DNA of 64,000 nt from Megalopta genalis (Eukaryota; Arthropoda; Insecta; Hymenoptera; Halictidae): the NCBI RefSeq assembly GCF_051020955.1, contig NC_135014.1, positions 39,760,742 to 39,824,741 on the forward strand. The letters run 5' to 3'. Positions 1-12,800 of the stretch are shown here, in pieces. A model generated the notes under the pieces. The model had not been told where the DNA came from. It did no database searches and saw only the letters and a list, made by a program, of their open reading frames with translations. Within the stretch, counting starts at the first letter, position 1; every line of letters begins with the position of its first letter. The position numbers were made by a program, and so were the translations under genes.

Positions 1-101
1 CACGATAATATATTTAGATAATACAATGATTAGATAACAAAACGTTTAGATACCAGAATATTGTAAAAAAAATAAATGTTCGGATAAGGGAGTCTCTACT
101 G
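1..101 (-). mobile_element. pogo/Tigger-like terminal remnant
   Basis: Read on the minus strand, the sequence ending at 101 begins CAGTAGAGACTCCCTTATCC, the type of terminal repeat found in pogo/Tigger elements, next to TA at 102-103. The other end is outside the window. Confidence 0.5.
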
Positions 102-781
102 TATTTTACAAATACGTCAATGTTTTATTGAAAAGTGCCAGTCTTTTCATCTTCGTAAAATTTGTTAATGTATGATTATAGTTACAATCATAATGTCACT
201 TTTTAAATTACGAAATGGTTTTGTATAAAAAATTTGTTCTTGTTTTTAATCCCTTATGACATTTTTCTTTAGTAGATATGTATCTTACTTTGCGTTAAAC
301 TACAAATTACATTAAAATCGACATTGTATGCAAAATTTGTTCGTATTTTTTGTAAATAAAACTGTTGATTTTTTTCAGTATTCATTTTGATATATTGCAC
401 GCGGTTGTGTGTAATTTAATATAAGTCTGGCAAAATGGAAAAAATTGCAATTTGAATCTTTCTTTTTGGTATACATTCTTATTCAGGGTACCATATTTAT
501 TGCATGCTACATTTATTTCACTTTTTGACTATTAATAACACCGAATCAGAATTTTACTTCAAATTAAAAGATTTGAATAACGTTCGTATTTAGTCGATTC
601 TGTTTGAAATCTTCATCACGAGTCTGCCTTCATTTTCCTCTGCGAATCGAATAACTTTAAGGAAAAATACTGCTTTCAGTTAAAATATTGTATATCATTT
701 TAGAATAATAATTTTCTTGCAGCTTCAGCAGACGCTGATTCGCAGAAAATTTAAAAATTTAAAAATTTGTTATCGTTTCAG

Positions 782-880
782 AGGGACAATTACCAAAAGG
801 GGCAGCCTATTTGGAGGAAACTGAAACCTTGAAGCGTCCATCGAGCGACGAGAAGCCGCTGATCAGTCCCGGTGAAATAA
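782..880 (+). CDS. CAP: CAP exon a (before SoHo)
   Basis: Follows the acceptor cgtttcag and ends at the donor GTGAGT. It is open in only one frame, reading GQLPKGAAYLEETETLKRPS and on to SPGEI. It enters with two bases of a codon and leaves with one. It lies just N-terminal to the SoHo domain; the exon before it is outside the window. Confidence 0.85.
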
Positions 881-3800
881 GTGAGTAAAATCTCTGGCCA
901 TCATCAGATTGTCAATAATTTGCAACCTGCTACCGCCATTCAAGTTTAACCAGATCCGTGTCTGTAATCTCTCCGTGGTTCTACGCGTCGACTAATTTGA
1001 AAGTGTAGTAGCCATTAGTTTTCTTCGTGTCGGGCAACCCCGTGACTCGAGATGCTGCGTTGGCACGATGCACGAGACGAATCGACCTTTTTTGGCTAAA
1101 TGTTATCCACGAAATCAAAGTTGTTTTTTTTTGCGGGAGTGTTAACTGAATTGTGAAATGAACTGATGTCCGCTCAGTCTACAACGTGAAGAAAGAGTAC
1201 GAGAGCGAGCCGGAAACGGAAAACGAACCGCCGAAGAAGATGGCCGATTTGGGTCCTCGAAAATTTGAGGGTATCGGCCCAACAACTAAGGAGGGTATCC
1301 CTCTTGTGTTAAGATCGGTAGGTCCAGTTGAAAAGCTAACGAACTCGTTGAGCGAATCGAATTTATTAGGCGCAAGTTCTATTTCGATGTTCTTTGATAT
1401 CAGATCCGGCTGCTTCTAAAATAACAGAACGTCCTTTATTACGTAATTAGTTCGGTCTGGTTTAATTTCATTTCAAGGACAATGTTAAACGGTGACTCAG
1501 TTGTTTTGGTCAGACCTTTTCGGCAAATTATGCTTCTATACAGGGTGGATCGTTTATCTTGATCGCCGTTAGCACGATCGATTGAGAGGTAGTAGATTCA
1601 GTATTGGGAAGAGGATACATCCACTACTTTCAGATGCAGTGTGTTGACGTTGTGACAGGCATTCAACTTCTCGCAAGTATTTTTTCATGCATTAGTAATT
1701 TTTTGGAAGTTAATTATAATTAGATTGCTATTTATATGGGCATATTTATTTATAGCACTGAAATTTAATAAGGTAAAGTGTTTGGATAAAGTTTGATGAG
1801 ACATTGATTCTCTTGATTAAACCATATTTAAGCAATAATCATTAAATAAGAATTATTTAATAAAATATCTTGATTTTAAGAATCTCATGCATAATGTATA
1901 AATGCATAAAATAAAGTACTATGATATATTCTAAATGTCGGTCAGTTTTCATTTAAATACGACTACTTGTATGTTATAAATTACATCCTTAAAACTATTC
2001 AGTGACTAAATTTTAAATTTCAATACTCTTTGAGAAAGCAACGCTGTTATAAATACTATTTTAAAACTTTGTACCACACATTGAATAAAATATTTTATTT
2101 CCAAGATTGTACAGTTTGAAATTATATCAATCTCACTTACTCAATAGAAAAATGAATTCTTCTCGTATTTCGATCTTTGTGAATCTGATCTTAAAAATCT
2201 ATGTCTTTATAAAAATTTGCAGACTACTTATGATATATTTATAGACTAAAGAATTCAAGTCATTACATACAACTCATAATGTAACTTTTTGTTGTTATTA
2301 TACTGTTTCATTTTGTTACATATAGTACATATAGAAATTAATAAAACACATTAACATGATCCCGTTTTATTGTAGTTAATTATCCCATATGTTACCATAG
2401 TGACACAGAAAAGTGAAACATGCTACATTAGAATATAAATAACTCAAACTTAATTTGTAATCAAATTATTATTATATATTATCACCATTAGTGTATAAAA
2501 TATTAGAAATTAATCATCTTGTTGGCTAAAATAAAAAACTTTTCTTTATACTTTTAAAAATTTGAAGTATGCAATAGGTATTCATTTGTTTTCGCTTAGT
2601 CAAAGAATTTCTGTACATGCAGAAAAACAGTGAGGTTTTACGTATTTATATATAAATTATATAAAATATTATAAATATTACATATTTATGCAATAATAAA
2701 AGAAAACGTGTGATTTTGAAGCTCGAAGTCTCATAAAATAAATGAAGCACCCTGTATGTCAGTATGTTTCATAAAATTAAACGTTGGCCATTTCTGATTA
2801 CTTTTACAATGACAAAAATTCTGTCGAATGAAGGAATTCGCGATCTTTAAATTGAGTTGAATAAATGCGCTCATCCCTGCTTATATTATCTGATTCAGTA
2901 AAAACGTTTTAGGAAGTGAAGGAGAATAACCAAACGAAATGGTACAAGAAAATGTACGACTCGTTGCACCGCGCGGACAGAAACGGTAAGTTTTTAATAG
3001 AATAAAAACTGTAGGCAATCGCCGAGGAAAAATTAATAATTTGTTTTAAGGAAACAGTAGTAAATTACTCTCTAGAACACCTAACGTATAAAATAATTTT
3101 ATAGCGGTAAGAAACGACGATCCGAAGATTGATTTATGATGTAATTTTCAGATGATTACGTAACCATTCGTTACAAACCAAGAAGAGGTGAATACACACG
3201 CGTCGTGCTACAAAATTACAATAGCAAACGAACTAACTAATAATACAGCTTAGTCGAATTAATTAACATTTTCTCGAGAATGGCCACCGAGATTCGCTGA
3301 GGTTCGCCGAGGTCTTCTGTAACTAATTGTTAATGCGTGAAAGTAACCAATAAATAATTTATTCATACAATAATACCATCCTTTATTTAACAACCTGCTA
3401 ACACTCAATGTCTATTGCAGCTTGATTTCTAAACGATTTATTTACACGCAACAGCGATTTTTCACGCTTGAGCCCGTGACTCCAACTGGAATCACCTGTG
3501 CACAAATCTGAGCTACGCCATTTTGCATGATTAAATCTATTTGGAGATTATCCGCATAACAGATTGTATGACTTTGTTTTGAATTGGATAATTTTGATTT
3601 TCTTTTTCGTATAATATAGAGAATTTCCTTATCTTATATACAAAAATGTTATAATAACGATTTAAATATTACGTGATACTGTAATTCAATTTCTTGGTAT
3701 TGTGCATTCAAGAAAAACATATTTTGAGAATTATATATTAGGTTGATTAGGAAAATTAGTATTACTAATTATTATTGATTATTATCGACCGAAAGTTAAG

Positions 3801-6800
3801 GAACTTGTGCCATTATTAAACTGCGGATTTAATGCATTTGTCGTAAAAATGAGAATTTGTAATATGAAACAAAATGATTAAAAGATGATGAAATGGTGCA
3901 AACAATTTGTATTTTGCGCAAATATCTGTAGTCTAGATATTACAACAATATCATCATAGTAAATTGATTATTGTATGTTTGATACTGAAATTTCTTTCCC
4001 ATCATTCCGATATAATTATTTTAAACTATATTATATGTATTAAAACATAGATGACATTCTGTGGAATTTGTTAGTAGAACTAAATGTATAGCAAAGAAGG
4101 CATTCATTAAAAATGTAGACTACGTTTTTACAAGTTATAATAATCTTTTTTTTATTGATAATTAAGTTACTGTATTATAATTATTTATAACTTCCTGGTG
4201 ATGGATTAAATTTCACGTGTTCAAATATGGAAACAGTGCATAGTAAAGTGTAATTTCATTCTTTTTCAGGAACCAGGTACGGTTACGGAAGTGGTTATTT
4301 AAGTGAACCGGAACATCGCTTGTACACGGAGCGTTCTGCAACGATTGACAGCCACCGACGTCTGCGCAACAAAGAAAATGACTTCTCCACATCTACTATG
4401 CCCAGAAAGTATGAAACACATTTGATTATTGTTTCGCTAATTTTTTCGGAACTGATTATACACCGAAGGAAATTATTATGTCAAGTACCTGCAGCATATA
4501 TTTGTATTGTAATTACATCAATCATTCATACACACAGTAAATTATTTTGCATAAGAAAATATATTGAAAATAAAAATTGTATCGTGTAAAAAGGTTCTAC
4601 ATTAGCAAAATTATAATTTGTTTTAATTACTTGGCATCAGAAAAGTTCTTGTGTCCATGAAGTTTCGATATATGTATACAATTTCACATGTTTTGATGTA
4701 AACCAAAGCGTTATATTAAAGCTGAATAAACGATTTATTAGAATATTTATAATAGAAACTATAGTAGAAAGTGATCAACGAATAGAATTAGAAACTTTAA
4801 TAAATATTAATATGAAAAGTGAATACTTTCTTATTTGACGTACGACGCTTTTTCGGTTGTCATTAAAACATGTTTTAACATTAAATTTACCACCAATAAT
4901 TTTTCATTGTAAAATTATTCAAACTAGAAAGATGCTTTTACGGAAAATTATTGACTAAACTATATCTAAGCATTTATTGTAATGAAAATATAACGAGACC
5001 TAAATAAATGCAATCTTTCACGTTTTATAAGATGAGCAAAATCTGTCACTTTTAGTACTTGGGGTCTGTTTAGTGTTAATAAACTGAAGAATGTAAGGAA
5101 GAAATAATTTTACATTAATTACTTGCAAAACAAATTAAACGCAAATAATGCTTGGAAAATAACAGAATTTTAATGCAGTGTTATAATAATATTAGAAGTC
5201 ATAATAATATCTTTTTATTGATAATTAAATTACTGTATAATAATTATTTATAACTTCTTAGTGATGGATTATAATAAAAATTGAACAAAGTATAGGTAGA
5301 TGCAAGCTTACAGTTTTCAGAAGATGAGAAAACTTAGTCACTTAATATGTATATTGTTAGTAACCTTCGAAAAATACAAGGAATAATTTCACGTCAATGA
5401 ACCGTTAAACAAATTAACCGCAAAACAATGCCTGTAAAATTTCAGAAATGGAACGTTGAAGTACAGTACAGACATTTACAAGAATCAACCAGGTCGAATC
5501 GAGGACTACGAACCAGGACGATCATCCATTGCCGAAAAGGAAGCCAAGGAGGTAAGCACTCCAACATCTCGGGAAACTATCCGTCTCCACTCGTGAATCC
5601 ATTTTTCTCCAATCAAGATTTCACTAAAATCACAACGAAAACAAATCTAATCGCTCGAAACTCGACTGCCAATATTCCAGTCTGCTGTCAATTACTAGAT
5701 GATATCTCCTCACCCTATCTACAGGGTGTCTCAGAAATGCAAGCCTTTAAACGGAGCGATTTCTGAAGCGATTGAAGTAAATGTTTCCTTATTGTTAGCG
5801 AAACTGTTCTTCCTGGATTTGTTAATATGTTATATTAACGAAAAATTACAGCGGATGAATAGCGGCGCGATAAACGAGCTCGATATAACATTGGTTGCGG
5901 GGCGATGCGCAAGCGGTACTCGCTCTCCCATTGGTCCGGGTTTATCGCTAATAATCCGTTAACGAAGCTGCGGACAACATTTTCGCAACGGAGAAAGTTA
6001 CTTAAAATCACCTCAGGAATCTTTCCCTTCAAGGAAATACAATATTTTTGTGACATCCATTGTATTCCAATTGAAATTCGTACCTTGGGTTTCTACTCAC
6101 CATTACCGTATTTGTTAGTAGAAAACAATATTTGGTTGAGTTTGATCGAATATCGAGGTAAATTCTCGAATTCAAAACGAAACAGTGTGTCCGAAACATG
6201 ATCGTTTGACATGGCTTTGCTTCTAGCCGACTTTTGTCACACGGACCAGAAGGAAGGTAACGATTAATCGAACGATTGAAATCAATTTACGAAGCAACCG
6301 CTCGTTTTCTTCGTTTCTGTCGGAGCTTCTTTCCTTGGCGAAATCGTTTCTCGACGTTCTTCGCTGACGAGACCTTCACTTTCATGATTTCTCGATCACT
6401 TCCTCGGTTTTTGGTTCGCTTCAGTAGCGCTGCTTCTAGTATATTTCACTTCTATTGATTTTGCTTTCCATCTAATGAGAACTTCGTTTCGTCGGAAGTT
6501 CAGTATTAAATAACTTTACTTTATAACTAACTAGCATTAAATAACTCGGTACATTACCGGCAGAATTTATCCAATCACATCTCTATTTTTTGATCATATA
6601 ATTTGATGGGACAGGATATTAACTGGGGTTGGTATGCCATATGTGGCTGTTTTAGGAGAATTCTTTCTGTTAAAGCAGGAAGCGTTTGTTACACCTGACA
6701 AACAGTATTGGATAAAGCAAATCAAGTTGGATTTATTTACATATTTGTTATAAAAAAATGTGTAACTATTAGACTGCGAATTTTTATGCAAGCTTATCTT

Positions 6801-9800
6801 TCGTCTTATTATAAAAAACAATAAAGATTTCTAAATAATGTTCTTAATTTGTGAATTTGTGAATTTGTGTATTTGCGAATTTGCGAATTTGTGAATTTGT
6901 GAATTTGTGAATTTGTGAATTCGTGAATTTGTGAATTTGTGAATTTGTGGATTTGCGAATTTGCGAATTTGTGAATGTGCGAATTTGCGAATTTGTGAAT
7001 ACGTAAATTTGTAAATATTTTTGAGTGGTCGGAAATTTTCTACTAACAATGTACAATATTCGAATTTTTCATGCGTTAAAGAAAAATCTATCGCCAAAAA
7101 TAGTTCGTAACGAAAAAGTTTAGATGGAAAGCAGTCACCGAAAACGTTTAACAGTTCAGTTATTTCTTTTTTTTTCAATGTCATTGTAACCTCATACTTA
7201 ATTAGCGCATGTATTAACGCCTAATTAATTCTGTGTTTTTAGTGGTGGGACGAGGTCATGGACATATTTGACGGGGTACGCATTTTTTCATATACATACT
7301 CGTAATTATTGTATATTATTCTTTTCTCCACTGTACTTCTTTGTCCCGTTTTTCTCCTTTCCTCCACCTTTTTATAAATTAGTCGATAATTAAATTTAAG
7401 TATTAATATTTGGTTTATTCGTGATAGAAAAATGGTGGAAAAAGAATTTCAATTTTTTTGATCATATTTACAGAATTAATATTATAGAGAATAGATAAAT
7501 GAATAGACAAATGTTGAATACTTAGTTGCATTAAAACATTCTTGAAGCAGAGAAATATATATTATTAATAATTTTACATTATCGCAATTTCTCAATTGTT
7601 TGGTGTAAAACAGTAATATTATTTCACACTTGAAGTGTGATAATAATTTAATAATAATTTAAAAATTATTGTCAGAAGAAAATGTACTCCAAATTGTTTT
7701 AGAAACTCAGAAAAGATTCAAAATATCATTCAATAACAATTCTGATATCATTTTCATCATTAGTGCAGTTATCATTATTGCAGTTATACTATAGTATTTT
7801 AACATGTGTCGATATTTTGTGTGAGTAATTGAATCACGCATGCCAACTGACCTTGAATGCCGGGCAAACAGTCGTCTCTGTGTGCTTAATGATAGTAAAA
7901 ATGTTAATAAGACACTATCAATATTGTTTATCCGAGTACATATACTTCAATTCAGGATTCTAGAAATTAAACCACTACCAACAACATATGCAAGCTTCAT
8001 TCTAATCTATGTCACAACTTTCTGCATTTTATATGAAAATATAAATATAACCATAACTTGGAGATAATGAATAAACGAACTTGTGATATAAATATGATAG
8101 TGACAAAATTTTTATATAACAAAAATTTGTAGTACAGCTTTCGTGAAAGAGGCTTAAATATAACGAAATGTCTCTTACAAGATAATAGTACACAATTACA
8201 ACCATTTTTAGTAAATATTATGTACATCTTTCTAAATACATTCTTTGAATGCGTTCTTTTTGTTATTCGTATAACATTGTTTTTTTAATATCTTCAATCA
8301 AATGAAGGTTTATTATCGTTTCAACTTTCACTTCAATTAACTTCATATGTACCATTCAATACTTCAACGTGTGCTACACGTTACGTCGAGTACTAATTAC
8401 AGTATTTTTTTTTTCTCTACCATTATATCTTATTAATATTTTTATTGAATTCTTACCATGGGATAGTCTTTATTGTTTGCACCGGTAAACGAGAAATAAG
8501 GAGCCTGCTAATAAAACGATCATAAATTTCTTTCTATAACCCCATCGCGTTAATCGAGCAAAATGATTGTATGCTAAGAATGATGTACTAATTGAGCATA
8601 AAATAATTCGTAACACATATCCGACTGAATAATCAGAATGTATGATTTCTAATTGAATTTAAATATTCGTTATCTGATAGACCATGTGCTGAAATATGAA
8701 TCCATTTACATAATATAAAACTGTACATTACAAATGATAATTTCATGATATTTCACAAAGAAGTTGCGACAATTTCTCTCATTTTACTTGACAACTACGA
8801 ATCTGTGATTACGAGACTGCGGTTTTTATGCACTTATAGTAAAAGTGGTTAGGTGAAATTGAAAATTCTGAAAATATTGAAAATATTTAAAGAAACTTAG
8901 AATGTTGGAATATTAATTTCAACTTATTAAAATTATAGTTGAAGAAGGAAACAAATTGTATTTTATTCCTATGTCTTGCAATTGATTCAGACAATTTTTA
9001 TTTTGCATAATGGTCAGCAGTTAAAATATAAAAATTCAAAATATAAATATAATATAATATATTAGGGCAATATGGCTGCTTTATATTTCAACTGTTATCG
9101 GAATAAATGTAAAAGAGATTTCGTTAAATTCAGAAGTATAATAGAAATTCATACAAATGAATCAACAAGATAGAATGACACTTACGCATACAATTTATTA
9201 CAACTCGTGTTGTATAACATCGTGATGTAGATAAGAATGAAATAAAAATTTCGAAGCTTTTGCAGCTCAACATCGTGCAGTTTTTAAGGTCGAGTATTCT
9301 ATGTAGGCAATCTGTACTACTAGAAAAGTTACTTCAACATTCCGTCAATATTGTCGTTAATTGGAACGTCAAGAATCACACTGGTTCTGACAGAAGTCAT
9401 ATGACATTTCACTAATGAAGTATACGGCCCTCATCGCTTCGATATCTACCAATCAAAGAGTTTTAATTGGTCAGCTGAACAATATCGATTACCTATTAAT
9501 CCAACGTTTCTCTGCACTTCCTACTGAAGTATTTTCTTGCTTTGCTCTGAGCTTCCTATTGTGAAAGTTCTTTTTCGTCCCTCGACATTTTCTACTTGAT
9601 AATTGTATAAAATCCAATTTTAATTACTAGATTGCGGATCTTTATGCAAAGTATGCATACGTCATTTTACGAAAACTGGAATTAGAGGCAAGCTTTTTTT
9701 GTCAACTAAAAGAGCAACTAGACCTCGTTAATTTATACATTTTCTTGCATTCGAAAGATCGGCATGTGTCATAAATGCGTAAAAATTCGCAATAATCATT

Positions 9801-12800
9801 TTAAATTATTGGAGTCATATATTCGGTGGACTCTAGTTTGAATAGCATCAACGTATCCATATGGAAAGGCAACTCATTCGTTCTCATTCGTATGGTTTTA
9901 AACACTGGAACTTAACGAACCACTAGTCCGAGTAAAAAGTTTATTACTATACCCACGCGGGTCAAAGAAAGGATCGTCTGGGTTAATGGGGAGCTCTTCC
10001 ACCGGTGGCATACCCTATTTCGTTTCAAACCTCAAAAGGCGAACGTTTTAAAGACTTCGTAGGCGGTGAAACGAAAAAAAAACCATTCGAGTCTTTGCGA
10101 ATCTTTTGAGATATGTTTTCGAATGTACCTCCTTTGAAATGAGTCGACCTTTTTACGAAGACCTAATCAAAATGGCTAACATGAAATGAAGTTAACCGTC
10201 GTCGGAAGCTGTGAGGTTAAATAAAATCTTTAAAAAGCATTTGTAACCTCTTAAATAATAATAGTAGGATATTCCGTCAGTTTTCTGAACACTACCTACA
10301 CAATTATTTCCTAAATTTATGAATTATTTAATAAGCTAATGTTACATATTTCGTTTGATCTTTCTTGGTACAATTAATTTTAATAATCATGTCACTTTAC
10401 CAGTGAATTGCAGTGAACAAAACAAACATTTGCATGATCACGAAACGTGGATTTTGTAATATTTTATCGCAAACGAGAAAATAAGCTCGACTGAAATGCA
10501 AATTTTATGCATTTATAATAAAAATGAACTGGCGAAATACAAAACTGTGAAGTCAATAGACGAATTTAAGAATGTTGTTACACTATTTTCGACTCTTTCA
10601 AATTATTGAATAACAAAATACATATGTATGTAATTTAGATTTCTTACAAGTGACGTGGAAAATTTTAATTTTGCGTGAAAAATCTCAGTATAATAATTAC
10701 AATTAAAACACTGCACCGAAAGCTAAAATCTTGTAGTTAAGGAAGTAGCAATATCTTATTAATTTCTTTGTTTAATAACTTTAATAAGTTGAAAATAATG
10801 TATCGATATTCTTAGAATTGTTTCGTATTTCTACCATTTTATATTTTGCCTATCGACTTTTGTCATAAATGTAGAAAATTCATGGTCTACTAATCTGTAT
10901 AATAATTGTACATTTAGGAGCACCATGTTCTACAAAAAGCAACACAAAATTCGTTTGAATCTATCAGAGTTTAATCGAGTGATATCGCATCATAATCTAA
11001 GAAGATTGTTGAGCAACGTTTTTCGGAAACTCATTTTTATTGCGTTTTTTATAACATAACTCTGTTGTGTGTACATTTAGTACGCAAACGAGCAATATGC
11101 CAATTATATTACAAGAGTTTTGTTTTCCTTTTCATTACTCATAAATAGTACATCAGTAACATCCCCAAACAAGCATGCTATTTTCATATATACAATGAAA
11201 TATTTAAAGATCTACATTTTATCACCATGCTATTTTTTAAACTTATAATAGGACCGTCGATACCTTTTTCATTCACTGCACCATATGACATAACGTCACC
11301 TTGTGATCTCCGACGAAGATATTTGCAATGTTGGCGAAATGTTGACATAATGTTATAAAACCAATAATTGAAGGAATTAACTGTTTCATACCTCTCAAAA
11401 AAGGAGTGGAATGAGCTGAGCAAAGTATACATAGTTCATTTAATCCGCGTTTTTCCCAAGTACACTAATAATCCAGGGAAGATAAGGATCATGTATGCAT
11501 AAGAAAAAGTCGAATCAAATGGACAGTGTATAGAGATTGTTATAATGACTCCTGTCATCGTTAGGACAAAGTCCCTAACAGTTTCTAATTTCTGTTTGGG
11601 TAGCCGCTGGGGTCAGCGTTCCTGTAACAGCACGACTCATTGATCATGAGAGGTTTTATTTTGTTTTTACGTTAATCAGTATACGTATCAGTAAGACGGT
11701 TGAGTAGTGAATATCTTTCGTTTTCTCTAAGTATCTTCAAGTAAATATCTTAAGTTTTAATCTCTATATATACAGATCACAAAAATATGTCCCTCTTGGA
11801 TTCATTCACTTTATCGATCCTTTAACTTTGACTTCGTGATTAATCAATCGTAAACGTATAATACCTCTTAATGATTCGTGGTACTAATGCATTGTCATTT
11901 CCGTAGCAGCTTTCTGTTACTTAATGTGCCGTGTTTCAAACACAGCTTTCAGCCCTCTATAATGCTACTATTGTTTCGAGTCTGAACAAAATGTATATAA
12001 AGCGACATAGCGAAGCTTCCTTTATAATATAAACTTTTTAGATACCTGAGAATTTGGGCCGACTGTATATTCCTCAAATAAATAGTGCACATTTATTAGC
12101 ATGTTTAAATTAAATACCTCAATTCAGTATTTCTTTTAACTTCTTCGTCCTAACTAGGGAAAAATCGAAAAGGAACAGTTTCTCAAATAAAACAGATCTT
12201 TCGAATATACTGGGTAAAGAAAAAAACTTGATTGCTTTGAATATTTTATTTGTTCTTGATAATTTGAAACAAAAACGTTCAAGATTGTTATTTGGTTCGA
12301 AGGGGCATATGTTATGATAAACAGACAATTTGTCTCAAGGACATACTTTTGAGGATTTTAATTTATAAGCTTCTTTAAACGGTGGTATATATTTTTGTCA
12401 TTATGGAATAACAGCTGTGGTCAAGATCTATCCAGCGACCTTTACGTGACTTCGAATACAAGAAATTTAGACATCGATGATCTCAAAATTCTGATAAGTA
12501 TCGCTGTGAGAAAAAGTTTCTGTTCGTTGTAACGTTTGTCCCTTCAAACGAGAAGATGTTCTACTTAGACATTTTTTCACATTATGAAAAACGAATAAAA
12601 TATTCAGTGTTCAAGTTATTTTGTTCTACCTGTATAAAATGCTTTAAGTTTGAATTACAGTGGTATGCATAATTATAAACATGCAGTAACGTTTACATTT
12701 TTAGTGATATTTAAACGAAAACTTAAGAAAACTTTGCATATTTTTATATTAGTATTTTTATATTGTCTCCAGTAGTTTAGACACCCTGTATATTAAAAAA

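Noticed and set aside
5428..6201. Several overlapping frames on both strands after CAP exon f
   Set aside because: The first contains the real exon in another frame. The others come from the palindromic element at 5,720-6,064.
6831..7184. Minus-strand frames with a regular KFTNSQIH repeat
   Set aside because: This is the reading of an 8-bp tandem DNA repeat in several frames, not a protein.
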